Source: Physcia stellaris (lineage: Eukaryota > Ascomycota > Lecanoromycetes > Caliciales > Physciaceae). From it: a stretch of 64,000 nucleotides of DNA. The stretch covers positions 1,116,001-1,180,000 of the forward strand of contig JABSSW010000003.1 in the NCBI GenBank assembly GCA_018902385.1, in the 5' to 3' direction. The position numbers and the translations under genes were made by a program. The notes under the pieces were generated by a model. The model had not been told where the DNA came from. It ran no database searches and saw nothing but the letters and a program-made list of their open reading frames with translations. This document shows, piece after piece, positions 55,757 through 64,000 of this stretch; positions within the stretch are counted from its first letter, which is position 1, and each line of letters starts with the position of its first letter.

Positions 55757-57754
55757 ATGGACAAACGCCGTAACACCTCTGCCAGCCCTTCAACCCCACC
55801 CTCTCAACGTCGGTCTCGGATCCCCGTAGCGTCTTCAAGACTACGGCCGAACATGCATTCCGGTACAGAAAATGACACAGACGCCGGGATTCAAGTGGAA
55901 TCTCAGGAAAGTCAACCGATAGAAAACAAGGACGACAATGCTGATATCATTATTGATACCACGACCAAAGCGGAAGACAGCAGTGATGCGGAAAACGACG
56001 CAGACGATGGATCTGAGGATGAAGAGGAAAATCCCAGCGAAGAATCGGACATCGTTTGCCAGTATACGAACCCTTGCAACACTGGCTCACGAGACTTCCG
56101 TAAAGTCATCTCTCATGTCTTTGGCCGAAACAAGAAATGCACCACCCAAATTCCAGATGAGTGCTGGATCATCTACTGCCGTAAGCATTACCAACGAACT
56201 CGCTATCGGACCAACAAGACGGGAGTAAACCAATACTTCAACGTTCAGTTCGACAGTTTGTCCCGCCAACTTACACGGATGCAGGGTTGGGGTGGAGTTG
56301 ATAGCTTCACAATAGAAATCCGAAAGAAAGAACGGGACTTACTGAACGCTGAGAATAAGCAGATATCTCGATTGCGAGAGTCTGGAGGGGTCGTTGACGG
56401 CAACGCAGTAAATCGAATCCAGCGCTGCCCCGAGAGATTCCTTTTAGCTTACGCTGGAGACAATAAGACTTTCGATGAGGTACGCCATCTGATCCAGGTA
56501 ATGCGACAGGAAGTGGAACGTCGCGGTATGACACAGTTGCCCGGCGTGGAATTCCTCCCAAACATCGACCCTGTGAGATACCCACCTAAGAAAGCCCGCA
56601 ACAAGACGATCACACGTAAGCGTACAAATCCCTCATCAGGCAAAAATCGTGCAAGATCCTCGTCAACAGCTGCGAAACGCCGTCGTCATCTAGTTCAAGG
56701 ACCACGAGTTAAGTTAGAGAGTGATGATGACATGAATACAGAAGATGAGATGGAGCTTCACGCTGACGAGACTAGTCTCGACGGTTCATCGTCTGCTGAG
56801 GAGTTGGAGACCCAAGACCTAACGGTCAAACCTAAGCGGGCGAATACAAGTAGCGATACAGCTCGGACTACATTGAACATTTTGGAAGAGGGCTGGTACC
56901 CGAAGGAAGAACAGCTTAAGGCGCCTCGATCAAGTTCTGCGACACCCAAAGCCTCGAATGGCAAACCGGATAGTCTTCGGAAAGAAGCCACTAATCGTTC
57001 AGCAGCCAAGCAACGCCTCCCACAGAGGTCTATTAAACAAGATTCTCCTGAAGTACGTGCGCGCCAGAGCGAGGCCCGCCATGAGGAAAAAGCGGCCTTA
57101 GATGCTTCCCGGCCTTCTCCCCTAGGCTACGACCCTTGGCCAAACTCCACACGAGTGCAGACCATTGTTCACTCTATTGAATCTGGCACGCCAGTCTCTC
57201 AGTCAACCTCAAAGAAAGCCAAAAATGTTTTGAAGGAAGATACTCACCGTTCAGCCAGCTCAGTCACGACGAACCCTTCGTCATCTTCTGAGGCATCTAT
57301 GAAGGACAACAGGAAAGCCCGGATCACCCAACAAAATGTCTCCAAGAAGGCTAGCTCACAATACGCTGTAGCTAGCTCGTCTCCAGATGAAGTAGCATAT
57401 CGTCCGGCTACACCAAAGACGCCTCCTAGCGACGAATCGTCGACCTTTTTACCTGAGATGCGCAAGTTTCCCACTCCTCAAGCTCCTCGTTCAGCTGCTC
57501 CTCTGGCTCGCCGTACTTCTCCAGTTGAAAGCACACCTACCCCTGAAGTCAGCCGCACAAATACTCCTCACACGAAGCGCGAATATACCTCTCAAGCCAG
57601 TCGAGCTTCGACTTCGCAGCTCCTTCTTTCATCTCCTGCTTCGCTACCACGTGTATCGCCGAACGCATCGGGACACACTCTACCAGCCAAGAAGCGCACA
57701 GCCGCAATTACAGCTTTCCAAAAGGAGAGCGACGATGAGGTCGAACTTTCTTGA
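55757..57754 (+). CDS. Conserved nucl. protein with Cys/His core, function unknown
   Basis: A single-exon frame of 665 residues from the first in-frame ATG (MDKRRNTSASPSTPPSQRR). An acidic stretch (about 70-95, many D and E) precedes an ordered core at about 100-280: CQYTNPCNTGSRDFRKVISH, VFGRNKKCTTQIPDECWIIY, CRKHYQRTRYRTNKTG, then FNVQFDSLSRQLTRMQ. Four Cys and two or three His with fungal-wide spacing suggest a metal-bound fold. The rest is basic and Ser/Thr/Pro-rich (KKARNKTITRKRT, AAKRRRHL), with nuclear-signal-like patches. Some fungal annotations call similar proteins ORP1-like; I cannot confirm that. DNA or chromatin work is inferred from composition only. Confidence 0.72.
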   Translation: MDKRRNTSASPSTPPSQRRSRIPVASSRLRPNMHSGTENDTDAGIQVESQESQPIENKDDNADIIIDTTTKAEDSSDAENDADDGSEDEEENPSEESDIVCQYTNPCNTGSRDFRKVISHVFGRNKKCTTQIPDECWIIYCRKHYQRTRYRTNKTGVNQYFNVQFDSLSRQLTRMQGWGGVDSFTIEIRKKERDLLNAENKQISRLRESGGVVDGNAVNRIQRCPERFLLAYAGDNKTFDEVRHLIQVMRQEVERRGMTQLPGVEFLPNIDPVRYPPKKARNKTITRKRTNPSSGKNRARSSSTAAKRRRHLVQGPRVKLESDDDMNTEDEMELHADETSLDGSSSAEELETQDLTVKPKRANTSSDTARTTLNILEEGWYPKEEQLKAPRSSSATPKASNGKPDSLRKEATNRSAAKQRLPQRSIKQDSPEVRARQSEARHEEKAALDASRPSPLGYDPWPNSTRVQTIVHSIESGTPVSQSTSKKAKNVLKEDTHRSASSVTTNPSSSSEASMKDNRKARITQQNVSKKASSQYAVASSSPDEVAYRPATPKTPPSDESSTFLPEMRKFPTPQAPRSAAPLARRTSPVESTPTPEVSRTNTPHTKREYTSQASRASTSQLLLSSPASLPRVSPNASGHTLPAKKRTAAITAFQKESDDEVELS

Positions 57755-58314
57755 TTTATCTTTCAAGGCAGAAGGGTGGTTGGGCAACACATCGGAGAAG
57801 ATTGCTATTTTCTTTTTACTCTAAAATGGATTTACTAGGAGGGGATGGATAAGATATTGTCGAGTACCTCCAGACATCTCCCTTCTCAATTTTATGACTT
57901 TAGCATGCTATCCTTTGCGCAGTTACTGCGATTTGAGGTGGTTTTAGAATCTTATGATACCTCTGAGAGCAATCAGCATACCTTTTGTAGTTTATTTCAC
58001 AGAGAGGGAAGGACTAAAGTCCAAGATAGATTGTATGCCTTGTACTTTAGCAAATGTCCTAGGCTAGGCGAAATGATGCAAACAAACATTCTTTTGTACT
58101 TCTAGTGACGATACCTATTCTCACAATAGCAATGGTGAAGTCGGCCTCTGATTGTGAAAGGCTGATGTGTCCAGAACCTTCCCATTGAATTGGACTAAAC
58201 ACCCCAAAACAGCTTTGGGGCGCCTCTTCAGATCCTCGAGAAGGAGAGAGCCGATGTGCGTGGGCCACTCCGATTTCGATCTCCCAATTCTTGTACATTG
58301 TATGATACCCATTC
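57755..58314. other. Convergent 3' flanks
   Basis: No supported gene. Confidence 0.5.
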
Positions 58315-59481
58315 CTACCACAGAGGATACTGTCTTTGTGCAGTGACCGGCCGATCCGGTAAAGGTATCCACACCTTCTTGTTCTTTCGCTTCTGCTCTC
58401 TCTCCTCTTCCAGCCGTATCCTCGTCGCTTCTTCTTTAAGTAACACGGTAATGCCTGTACCCTTGATCAACAAAGCCCCTAGAACCGTATTCTGCCTTCT
58501 CGACGACGTGAAAACTAGAGAAAACTTACTTGTAGTAGGATGCATTAATAAGTCTGTTTTGCCTCTTGCTCTAGGACTGGGGCTCTTGGAAAATGATCCT
58601 CTCCCAACCCACGCTTGATCAACGTACATCTGCGTCGGATCGACCACCACCCTTCTCTTCCCATGCTTGTCCTCCACTATTCTATGCCGCACTTGCTCCT
58701 TCTCCTTCTCAGCACCTTCACCATTGTGCCCTGCGCCTTCCACACCCTGCGGCACCTGCCCTAGCCCCATCCCACGCTTGACAATCGCCTCGTCTCGCGC
58801 ATACTCCAAATGCTTCTTCACATCTTGGGCCGCCTTCTTCTTACTAAATCGCATCTGTACAATTGCTTCCTCGATCGGCTTTCCCGCGATTTGATTGGCC
58901 AAGGGGAATAGTTTCTTAATCGACGTCTTGATGAACGCACTCTTGGCCAGCGACTGCCGTTCCGTCTGCATTATCCGCTCGGTTTTACTCAATCGGCCTC
59001 GCTTCTTGATACTCCGTATCACCATCTTCCTCTCCCACCGCCTGCGCGCTCGCGGTATCGGATCTAGCACCGCGGCCATGGCGGTCGGGTCGCGCTGATA
59101 GCCGCCTATGGTAACGGTACCTTTTCCGGCGTCGGGTACGCCTTCGTCTTCGTCCTCGAGGATGGAGCCTGGAGCAAGCCCGCCTGGTTTGGGCGGTGCT
59201 TGAGCTTGAGGAGGTGGTAGGGGTCTGCGCTTGAGGAATTCGGGGGAGGATGGATCGAGGATCGAGCCCGCCTTTTTCTCTTTCGAGGTCCCGCGGCGGA
59301 AGACGCGGTCGAGAAAGGACACATGACGTTTTTGGAGGGAGAGGTGGCAGAGGTAACAGACCGAGGGCGCGAGAGGGCGGAGGGTGAGACCTGGGGGAAT
59401 TAGTGGGTTAAAGCTGTGGTGGTTTAGGTCGCGAGAGATACCTGATCCTGCAAGCCGTCGAGGGCCATTTGAAAGACCCAT
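58315..59481 (-). CDS. MRPL22: Mitochondrial large-subunit ribosomal protein uL22m
   Basis: Three exons (59481-59442, 59390-58530, 58454-58315) give 346 residues. The first intron (59391-59441, 51 nt, CACTAAT branch) is a multiple of three, so reading through it would also stay open, but splicing joins RRLAGSG to LTLRPLAPSVCYLC and has good signals. An N-terminal mitochondrial leader and a long Pro-rich linker precede the L22 core: KTSIKKLFPLANQIAGKPIE, AIVQMRFSKKKAAQDVKKHL. The C-terminus lies after the second intron (ITVLLKEEATRIRLEEE, KNKKVWIPLPDRPVTAQRQY) and is typical of fungal uL22m. uL22 lines the peptide exit tunnel. It is divergent from the MOT1 gene, 232 bp apart. Confidence 0.9.
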   Translation of the reverse strand: MGLSNGPRRLAGSGISRDLNHHSFNPLIPPGLTLRPLAPSVCYLCHLSLQKRHVSFLDRVFRRGTSKEKKAGSILDPSSPEFLKRRPLPPPQAQAPPKPGGLAPGSILEDEDEGVPDAGKGTVTIGGYQRDPTAMAAVLDPIPRARRRWERKMVIRSIKKRGRLSKTERIMQTERQSLAKSAFIKTSIKKLFPLANQIAGKPIEEAIVQMRFSKKKAAQDVKKHLEYARDEAIVKRGMGLGQVPQGVEGAGHNGEGAEKEKEQVRHRIVEDKHGKRRVVVDPTQMYVDQAWVGRGSFSKSPSPRARGKTDLLMHPTTSKFSLVFTSSRRQNTVLGALLIKGTGITVLLKEEATRIRLEEEREQKRKNKKVWIPLPDRPVTAQRQYPLW

Positions 59482-59713
59482 AGTGCTTTGATACCGTGAC
59501 ACAAGCCGCCGTCTCTTGTTAAAGGGGAGATTCTGCTCGACATCTCTGTTTGATGTACTAAGCGCGGTAAGCGCAGCCGCCTGCTACGATACTGTATTAA
59601 TAATGGCCGGACAACTCCGGAATGAGACCAAGATCTAAGTACGGATATTGCATCGCTAGGTCTACACAACGCTCTCGACACCGCTACCGTAAAAATTAAA
59701 ACATGCAGACAGG
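59482..59713. promoter_or_regulatory. Divergent promoter, uL22m / MOT1
   Basis: 232 bp between start codons; no repeated site noted. Confidence 0.5.
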
Positions 59714-61423
59714 ATGAACTTCTTTCGTAATAACCTCCGTGACAGTCATAAAAGGCTGCGAGATGTCTCTCGATACAACCTGGAGACCTTCCGCCGGCAG
59801 CCAATAAAAGAGATCTCGGGCTCATTGGGAGACCTTGGAACTTTGCTACCGATCATGATAGCTTTGGCCAGCCAATCTCCCCAGAATGGAGTACCCGCAA
59901 TATCTCTATCTACTACGCTTGTGTTTACAGGTCTTGCAAATATATTGACTGGCTTTGCCTTTGGGATCCCTTTGCCTGTACAGCCAATGAAGGCTATTGC
60001 ATCAGTGGCTCTCGCGAGGAATTTCAACCGAGCAGAGGTCGCTTCTGCGGGCCTCTTCGTTGCCGGTGTTCTAGGCATCTTAAGCATTACTGGTTTGCTG
60101 CATTGGTTCACTCGAAAGATCCCTGTTCCTGTGATAAAAGGCATTCGTATGTACATTTCGGGTGTCTTTCTTCATCTTTCGCATGATTATTCAAATCATC
60201 AGATATCTCAGACGGGCAAAGACATCTTCTGGCCCCTAAAACGTGCTTAATTGTTAGTCATTACTCACAAACAAAGTAATGCTGACCCGGAAATCTCTGC
60301 AGAGGTTGGAGCCGGATTCACCTTGATTATATATGCTGGATCGCTTCTAAAGGTACCGACGCCGTTTACGTACCGATCTGCAAATTGGATTATCGTGGCT
60401 TTGGCGGCCTTCCTGATACTCTTGTGGAACCCAATGTACCCAAGATTTCCGTACGCCCTGGTAGTGGTCATAATCGGGGCCTTCATGGGTATTATCCTCA
60501 AATCGAGACACAATTACGACGGCGAACCCCTTCGTCTTGGATTTTGGAAGCCATATGTCTTTGTCCCTTCCCCGTCTAGCTTTCGTGTCGGAGCGCTAGA
60601 GGCTGGGTTAGGGCAGGTCCCACTCACTACTTTGAACTCTGTTATTGCAGTCTGCTTTCTTTCGGCAGATCTTCTACCGAACGTCAAAGCTCCTTCAGTC
60701 ACTGCTGTTGGCATGAGTGTAACGATGATGAACCTAGTTGGGTGCTGGTTCGGTAGCATGCCAGTCTGCCACGGGAGCGGAGGGTTGGCGGCACAGTATC
60801 GATTTGGCGCAGTAGGTGTTCTTACTTCTCCTTTGTGCTTTCGTCAGGTCTTTCTTCAATCGAAGCCTGTATCTAAAATGCTTTTAATCTCTTCTTGCGC
60901 GTAACGCGCATATGCTGACCGCGTAATCCACAACTAGCGGTCAGGAGCGAGTGTCATCTTTCTGGGTCTCGTCAAATTGCTTCTTGGCTTAGTTGCTGCG
61001 CCCTTCGCCCAAGCTATATTCGATTCATTCCCCAAGAATCTGCTTGGCATCATGGTCATCGCGGCCGGCTTGGAGCTGGTTGGGGTAGGTGAAAGTCTCA
61101 ATACAGAAGGGGCTATCGATCTGCACGAGGATCGTCAAAATAGCGGAATCTCGGAGCCTTTTGCTGATCCACAAGGCGACAAAACTGTACGGGTACTATT
61201 AGAAGAAGAGAGGAAGAGGAGATGGACTGTCATGGCTATCACAATAGGCGGGCTACTAGCCTTTCACAACGATGCGATAGGGTTTCTGGCGGGTATGCTG
61301 TGTCATTGGAGTTTTGAGCTACAAGATCGACTACGGAACAGACAAGCACGCATAGGACAAATAAGGCTGGGCGGTGATGAACCGCACGGAAACATCGAGG
61401 CTTCACCGGCATCGGCTCGATAA
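59714..61423 (+). CDS. MOT1-type molybdate transporter
   Basis: Three exons (59714-60146, 60303-60811, 60938-61423) give 475 residues with about ten membrane segments. The hallmarks are GSLGDLGTLLPIMIALA in segment 1, TGFAFGIPLPVQPMKAIASV in segment 2-3, LGQVPLTTLNSVIAVC and PVCHGSGGLAAQYRFGA. These are the two conserved motifs of MOT1-family (SulP-related, without STAS domain) high-affinity molybdate carriers. Molybdate feeds Mo-cofactor for nitrate reductase and others. The introns (156 and 126 nt) are in phase. The second contains a near-perfect palindrome TGCGCGTAACGCGCA (60896-60910). Confidence 0.92.
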
Positions 61424-62390
61424 GACGGGGCAATCGAGATCGTGTAGATCCTGCATCAGGCATTGAACCAATTAAGTCTTACGAAATTTGGAGGATAGCC
61501 TTGTTCGATAGTCGGGGAATTTCCCGGATAAAGCGATATGATCAGATGCACTGCCAGAATTTCTATTCCAGGAAGTTCCTGCCCACCCGACCTTGGAAAG
61601 TCCTACCCAGACTCGATTACCCGACCCCGGAAACTCCTACTTGGACTTTAGGCTCTGGCTGGATTTGTCTTTGCACAGCCTTTTGCATTCGCGAACACTA
61701 CTTGACCACATGTTCTACCAGGCTTCACCGAATTCATCATTTTAGCAATTGGTAAACAATACAACCTTGTAGGACGCCGAAGTACAACAATGAGGTCCGT
61801 GTTTCGGACAACCAATACATGACGATTTCCATAAAGTAAACATCAGACCACAATTCCGGGGGGGACAGGCTTGTGTCTACCTACTTGACGACAATTAGGA
61901 CAACAACCTACTCTGATTGGATCTTGAACAAGCTTGGCCGGGCACTAATTTGAATCAATAGACTTGGCTAAGTCTTGCGACACATGGCTGTGGCTATATT
62001 ACCTTCACATGAGAATAAGAGAACCGTTCCGACACCACCTTCAGCATCATTCTCCAGTGAGAAGTTCTGTCTTAGCGACGGGCCGCCAATAATATTTCCC
62101 CGGGTCATGCATCCTGCAAAGAACCCTGTTAGGCTTTCAGCTCTTCATGCTTGGCCCTACGCGAGCTCGATATCTCAGGGCACACTGCATATCTGTGAGC
62201 AACCACGGCAAATCGGGGTGGTACAACATCTACCTGGGGATTTATTAATATGGAGGACAGTGGTTGAAGTCCGCGGCTGAATTGACCTTCACTGCACCAG
62301 CCTTCTCAAGCCTTCTACATGTTTAAGCACTAGGGCTCTCATGACTCCCGTGCAAGGAACTCGTCAGCTCTGTAGAGCAAAGCGAAAATT
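61424..62390. other. Intergenic region with short tandem duplication
   Basis: No supported gene. Contains the 34-bp duplication at 61585-61652. Confidence 0.5.
61585..61652 (+). repeat. Imperfect 34-bp tandem duplication
   Basis: Copies start ACCCGACC-TT-GGAAA and ACCCGACC-CC-GGAAA and continue with .TCCTAC; several differences are C/T. Confidence 0.55.
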
Positions 62391-63884
62391 ATGTTTGTCG
62401 TCGCCTCTTTGCTTCCGAATTGGTTTCTCTCGGTAGCGCTTTTGACTTTAGCATATCAATATCCAGCTGAGGGTTCAACGATTGTCACTGCAACCGGAAT
62501 GAGTGTTCTATATATTTCGACTGGGACTACTTCTGTACATTCAGATACTGCCACTTCTTCTCAATATGCGTCAGAAGTTTTAACTCCAGGTGAGCAGTCC
62601 GGTTTGAATACATGTCTTTGATATATGCGCTACCTGATGGGCTCCTTGCTGCGGAACATGGTAATTCCTCTATGCTTGGAATGTATTGGGCAAGAAGAGT
62701 ACCATCGGTCACAGATTCGATAATCGAGCTATGATGTTGCTCGCTTTCTATCTATTCGGTGAATCCTTGTACTGATAGCTCCCAGCGTTTACCTATCCTG
62801 GAGCCTCCTCCACACTGTCCCTTGCATCGGGCTACAAATGCATCACCAGTGATGACGGCTCGCCTGACTGCTGGTACACCGTGGAGTATTCTGAGACAGA
62901 CACGAATTATGTTCCTGGCCGTAGTGGTGCCGTCCATGCGTACTATGCCGACCCGTACACATCTGTAAGCGATGATGCATTACGAAGTCAATGTGCTTCG
63001 CAATTCTCTTCCGGCTACTCCGAATTCATCGCTACCGCGTCCATCGTCCCTGAACACACAACGAGCAATTACTATGTCCAGCCGGCTTATTATGCGAGTC
63101 AGTGGACATTCGTTGCCACTACACCATGTTGTCAGACTTGCTACCTCTCTGGAGGGAATGTACAAGTACAGTTCTGGCCCACTCCTGCGCCCAAGCCTAA
63201 CGTAACAGCTGTGGTAGATAAAAGTGGATTCACTTTTGTTTCTCCATCCGTCTATGTGGTTTTCGAATCGCTGGTTGCGACTGACCTATGTGGACCTGTG
63301 GGAAAGACATACTTTAACACGACTCTATCATTTGCGCAATCCGAACTCTCTACTAGTCAAGGTGTAGTTTTTCTAGAACCACCTCAGGTATATCCGCCCT
63401 CAGAATACACCTGGACCGCTTTCGATTACAGGGAGATGACCCAAGCGTAAGTGAGACGCCCTCTATTCTGGGATCAGAGATAAAAGGCCTATTCTTTTCT
63501 ACCGCGAAGTCTGTCCTGGCTGTTGATACTAAATGTTAAACATAGGAATTGTACAAATATCACGAGTTCATACTGGCTGGATTACGGTCCTTACGACCAG
63601 GGTCCCACTACCGCTTTCACCACATGGCCATCTTCTCTCCCTTATTCGGGTTTTGGTGAGTGGGCAGAGCACTACGTCTACGTTTACAATCCTTGTCATC
63701 CAACAATGTCTGTACCTACGGTAAGTCTAGCTTCGCTAGAATAGAACTTCATCTTACGTATACCGTACAGGAGTTATATACCATAGACCCAGGATGGCAC
63801 TCCTGTCTAGATGTAAGCTGCTTCCATACTGCCCCTTCTTCTTGAATTTTATGAGACCGGCAGCGACTTCCATCACAACAGTGA
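62391..63884 (+). CDS. Multi-exon secreted protein, unknown function
   Basis: Exons 62391-62589, 62786-63446, 63546-63720 and 63771-63812 join in phase; a last short exon 63864-63884 with a TGA is the best end I can see, giving about 365 residues. MFVVASLLPNWFLSVALLTLAYQYP is a signal peptide. The mature protein is rich in Ser, Thr, Tyr and paired Cys (YKCITSDDGSPDCWYTVEY, TTPCCQTCYLSGGNVQVQFW), contains several N-glycosylation sites (NVT, NTT, NCT, NIT) and looks like the large class of secreted fungal proteins with a beta-rich fold. I recognise no catalytic motif. The first intron is 196 nt, longer than usual. The 3' end is uncertain because the window ends close by. Confidence 0.65.
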
Positions 63885-64000
63885 TGTCCGAAGCGTGGTT
63901 CTGTGTAGGTAAAATGCTGCAATAGAAGAACGCTAAACACGATATTATCGATAGGGTATCAGTGCCTTTTATGACCCGCCAAGGGTCTTGCAGCCTGCAT

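Noticed and set aside
61511-61526. GGGGAATTTCCC-like palindrome
   Set aside because: Near-palindromes of this size are expected by chance and nothing ties it to a promoter.
1-64000. tRNA, rRNA genes and CRISPR arrays
   Set aside because: Box-B-like strings such as GGTTCGAATT (48359) and GTTCGAGTCC (29226) were checked; neither has a fitting A box or acceptor stem. No regularly spaced repeat-spacer array was seen.

Overview
The window is nuclear DNA of a filamentous ascomycete (Pezizomycotina). The evidence is short GT-AG introns, mostly 45-150 nt with CTGAC/CTAAC-like branch sites, closely packed genes on both strands, and fungus-specific families (Dal5-type, DHA1 and DHA2 transporters, a Zn2Cys6 factor, a secreted tyrosinase, many small secreted proteins). 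The class cannot be fixed from sequence reading alone. All gene models were built by hand from splice signals, frame and family resemblance; no search was run.

Layout. 1-640 holds a decayed short-chain dehydrogenase. 1838-5133 has an S1/P1 nuclease and, convergent to it, a Dal5-like permease. 5797-11893 has SEC24 (minus) and a neutral ceramidase (plus) sharing a 389-bp promoter. 12557-16032 encodes a long disordered nuclear protein with an AT-hook and histone-H3-tail-like repeats. 16033-18707 is gene-poor and carries a small inverted-repeat element. 18708-20690 is a DHA1 drug transporter. 21567-25859 is PRP24/SART3, whose long first intron holds a relative of that element. 26791-29465 has a twin-CCCH protein and a small hypothetical protein.

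30140-54895 is an accessory-looking block: a C2H2 plus Zn2Cys6 transcription factor, an NmrA-like reductase, a tyrosinase, a secreted protein, a DHA2 exporter, a SAM methyltransferase, an indoleamine-dioxygenase-like enzyme, a GST, a SnoaL-like secreted protein, an FAD/Rieske oxidoreductase and a cyanamide-hydratase-like HD protein. No polyketide or peptide synthase is present. If these genes work together they would form a backbone-free pathway acting on an aromatic amino-acid or phenolic substrate; that is inference. 55757-63884 returns to a conserved nuclear protein, mitochondrial ribosomal protein uL22m, a MOT1-type molybdate transporter and a multi-exon secreted protein.

The points most worth a second look are: a nested (twin) intron in the FAD/Rieske gene that is needed to keep the frame; H3-tail-like TARKAP repeats; a 726-bp element with 91-bp inverted ends that differ only by transitions; a small inverted-repeat family with one copy inside a PRP24 intron; a dispersed repeat found three times downstream of genes; and at least four genes, one of them essential (SEC24), whose frame is broken by what looks like one missing base in a homopolymer, which suggests assembly undercalls rather than real pseudogenes.
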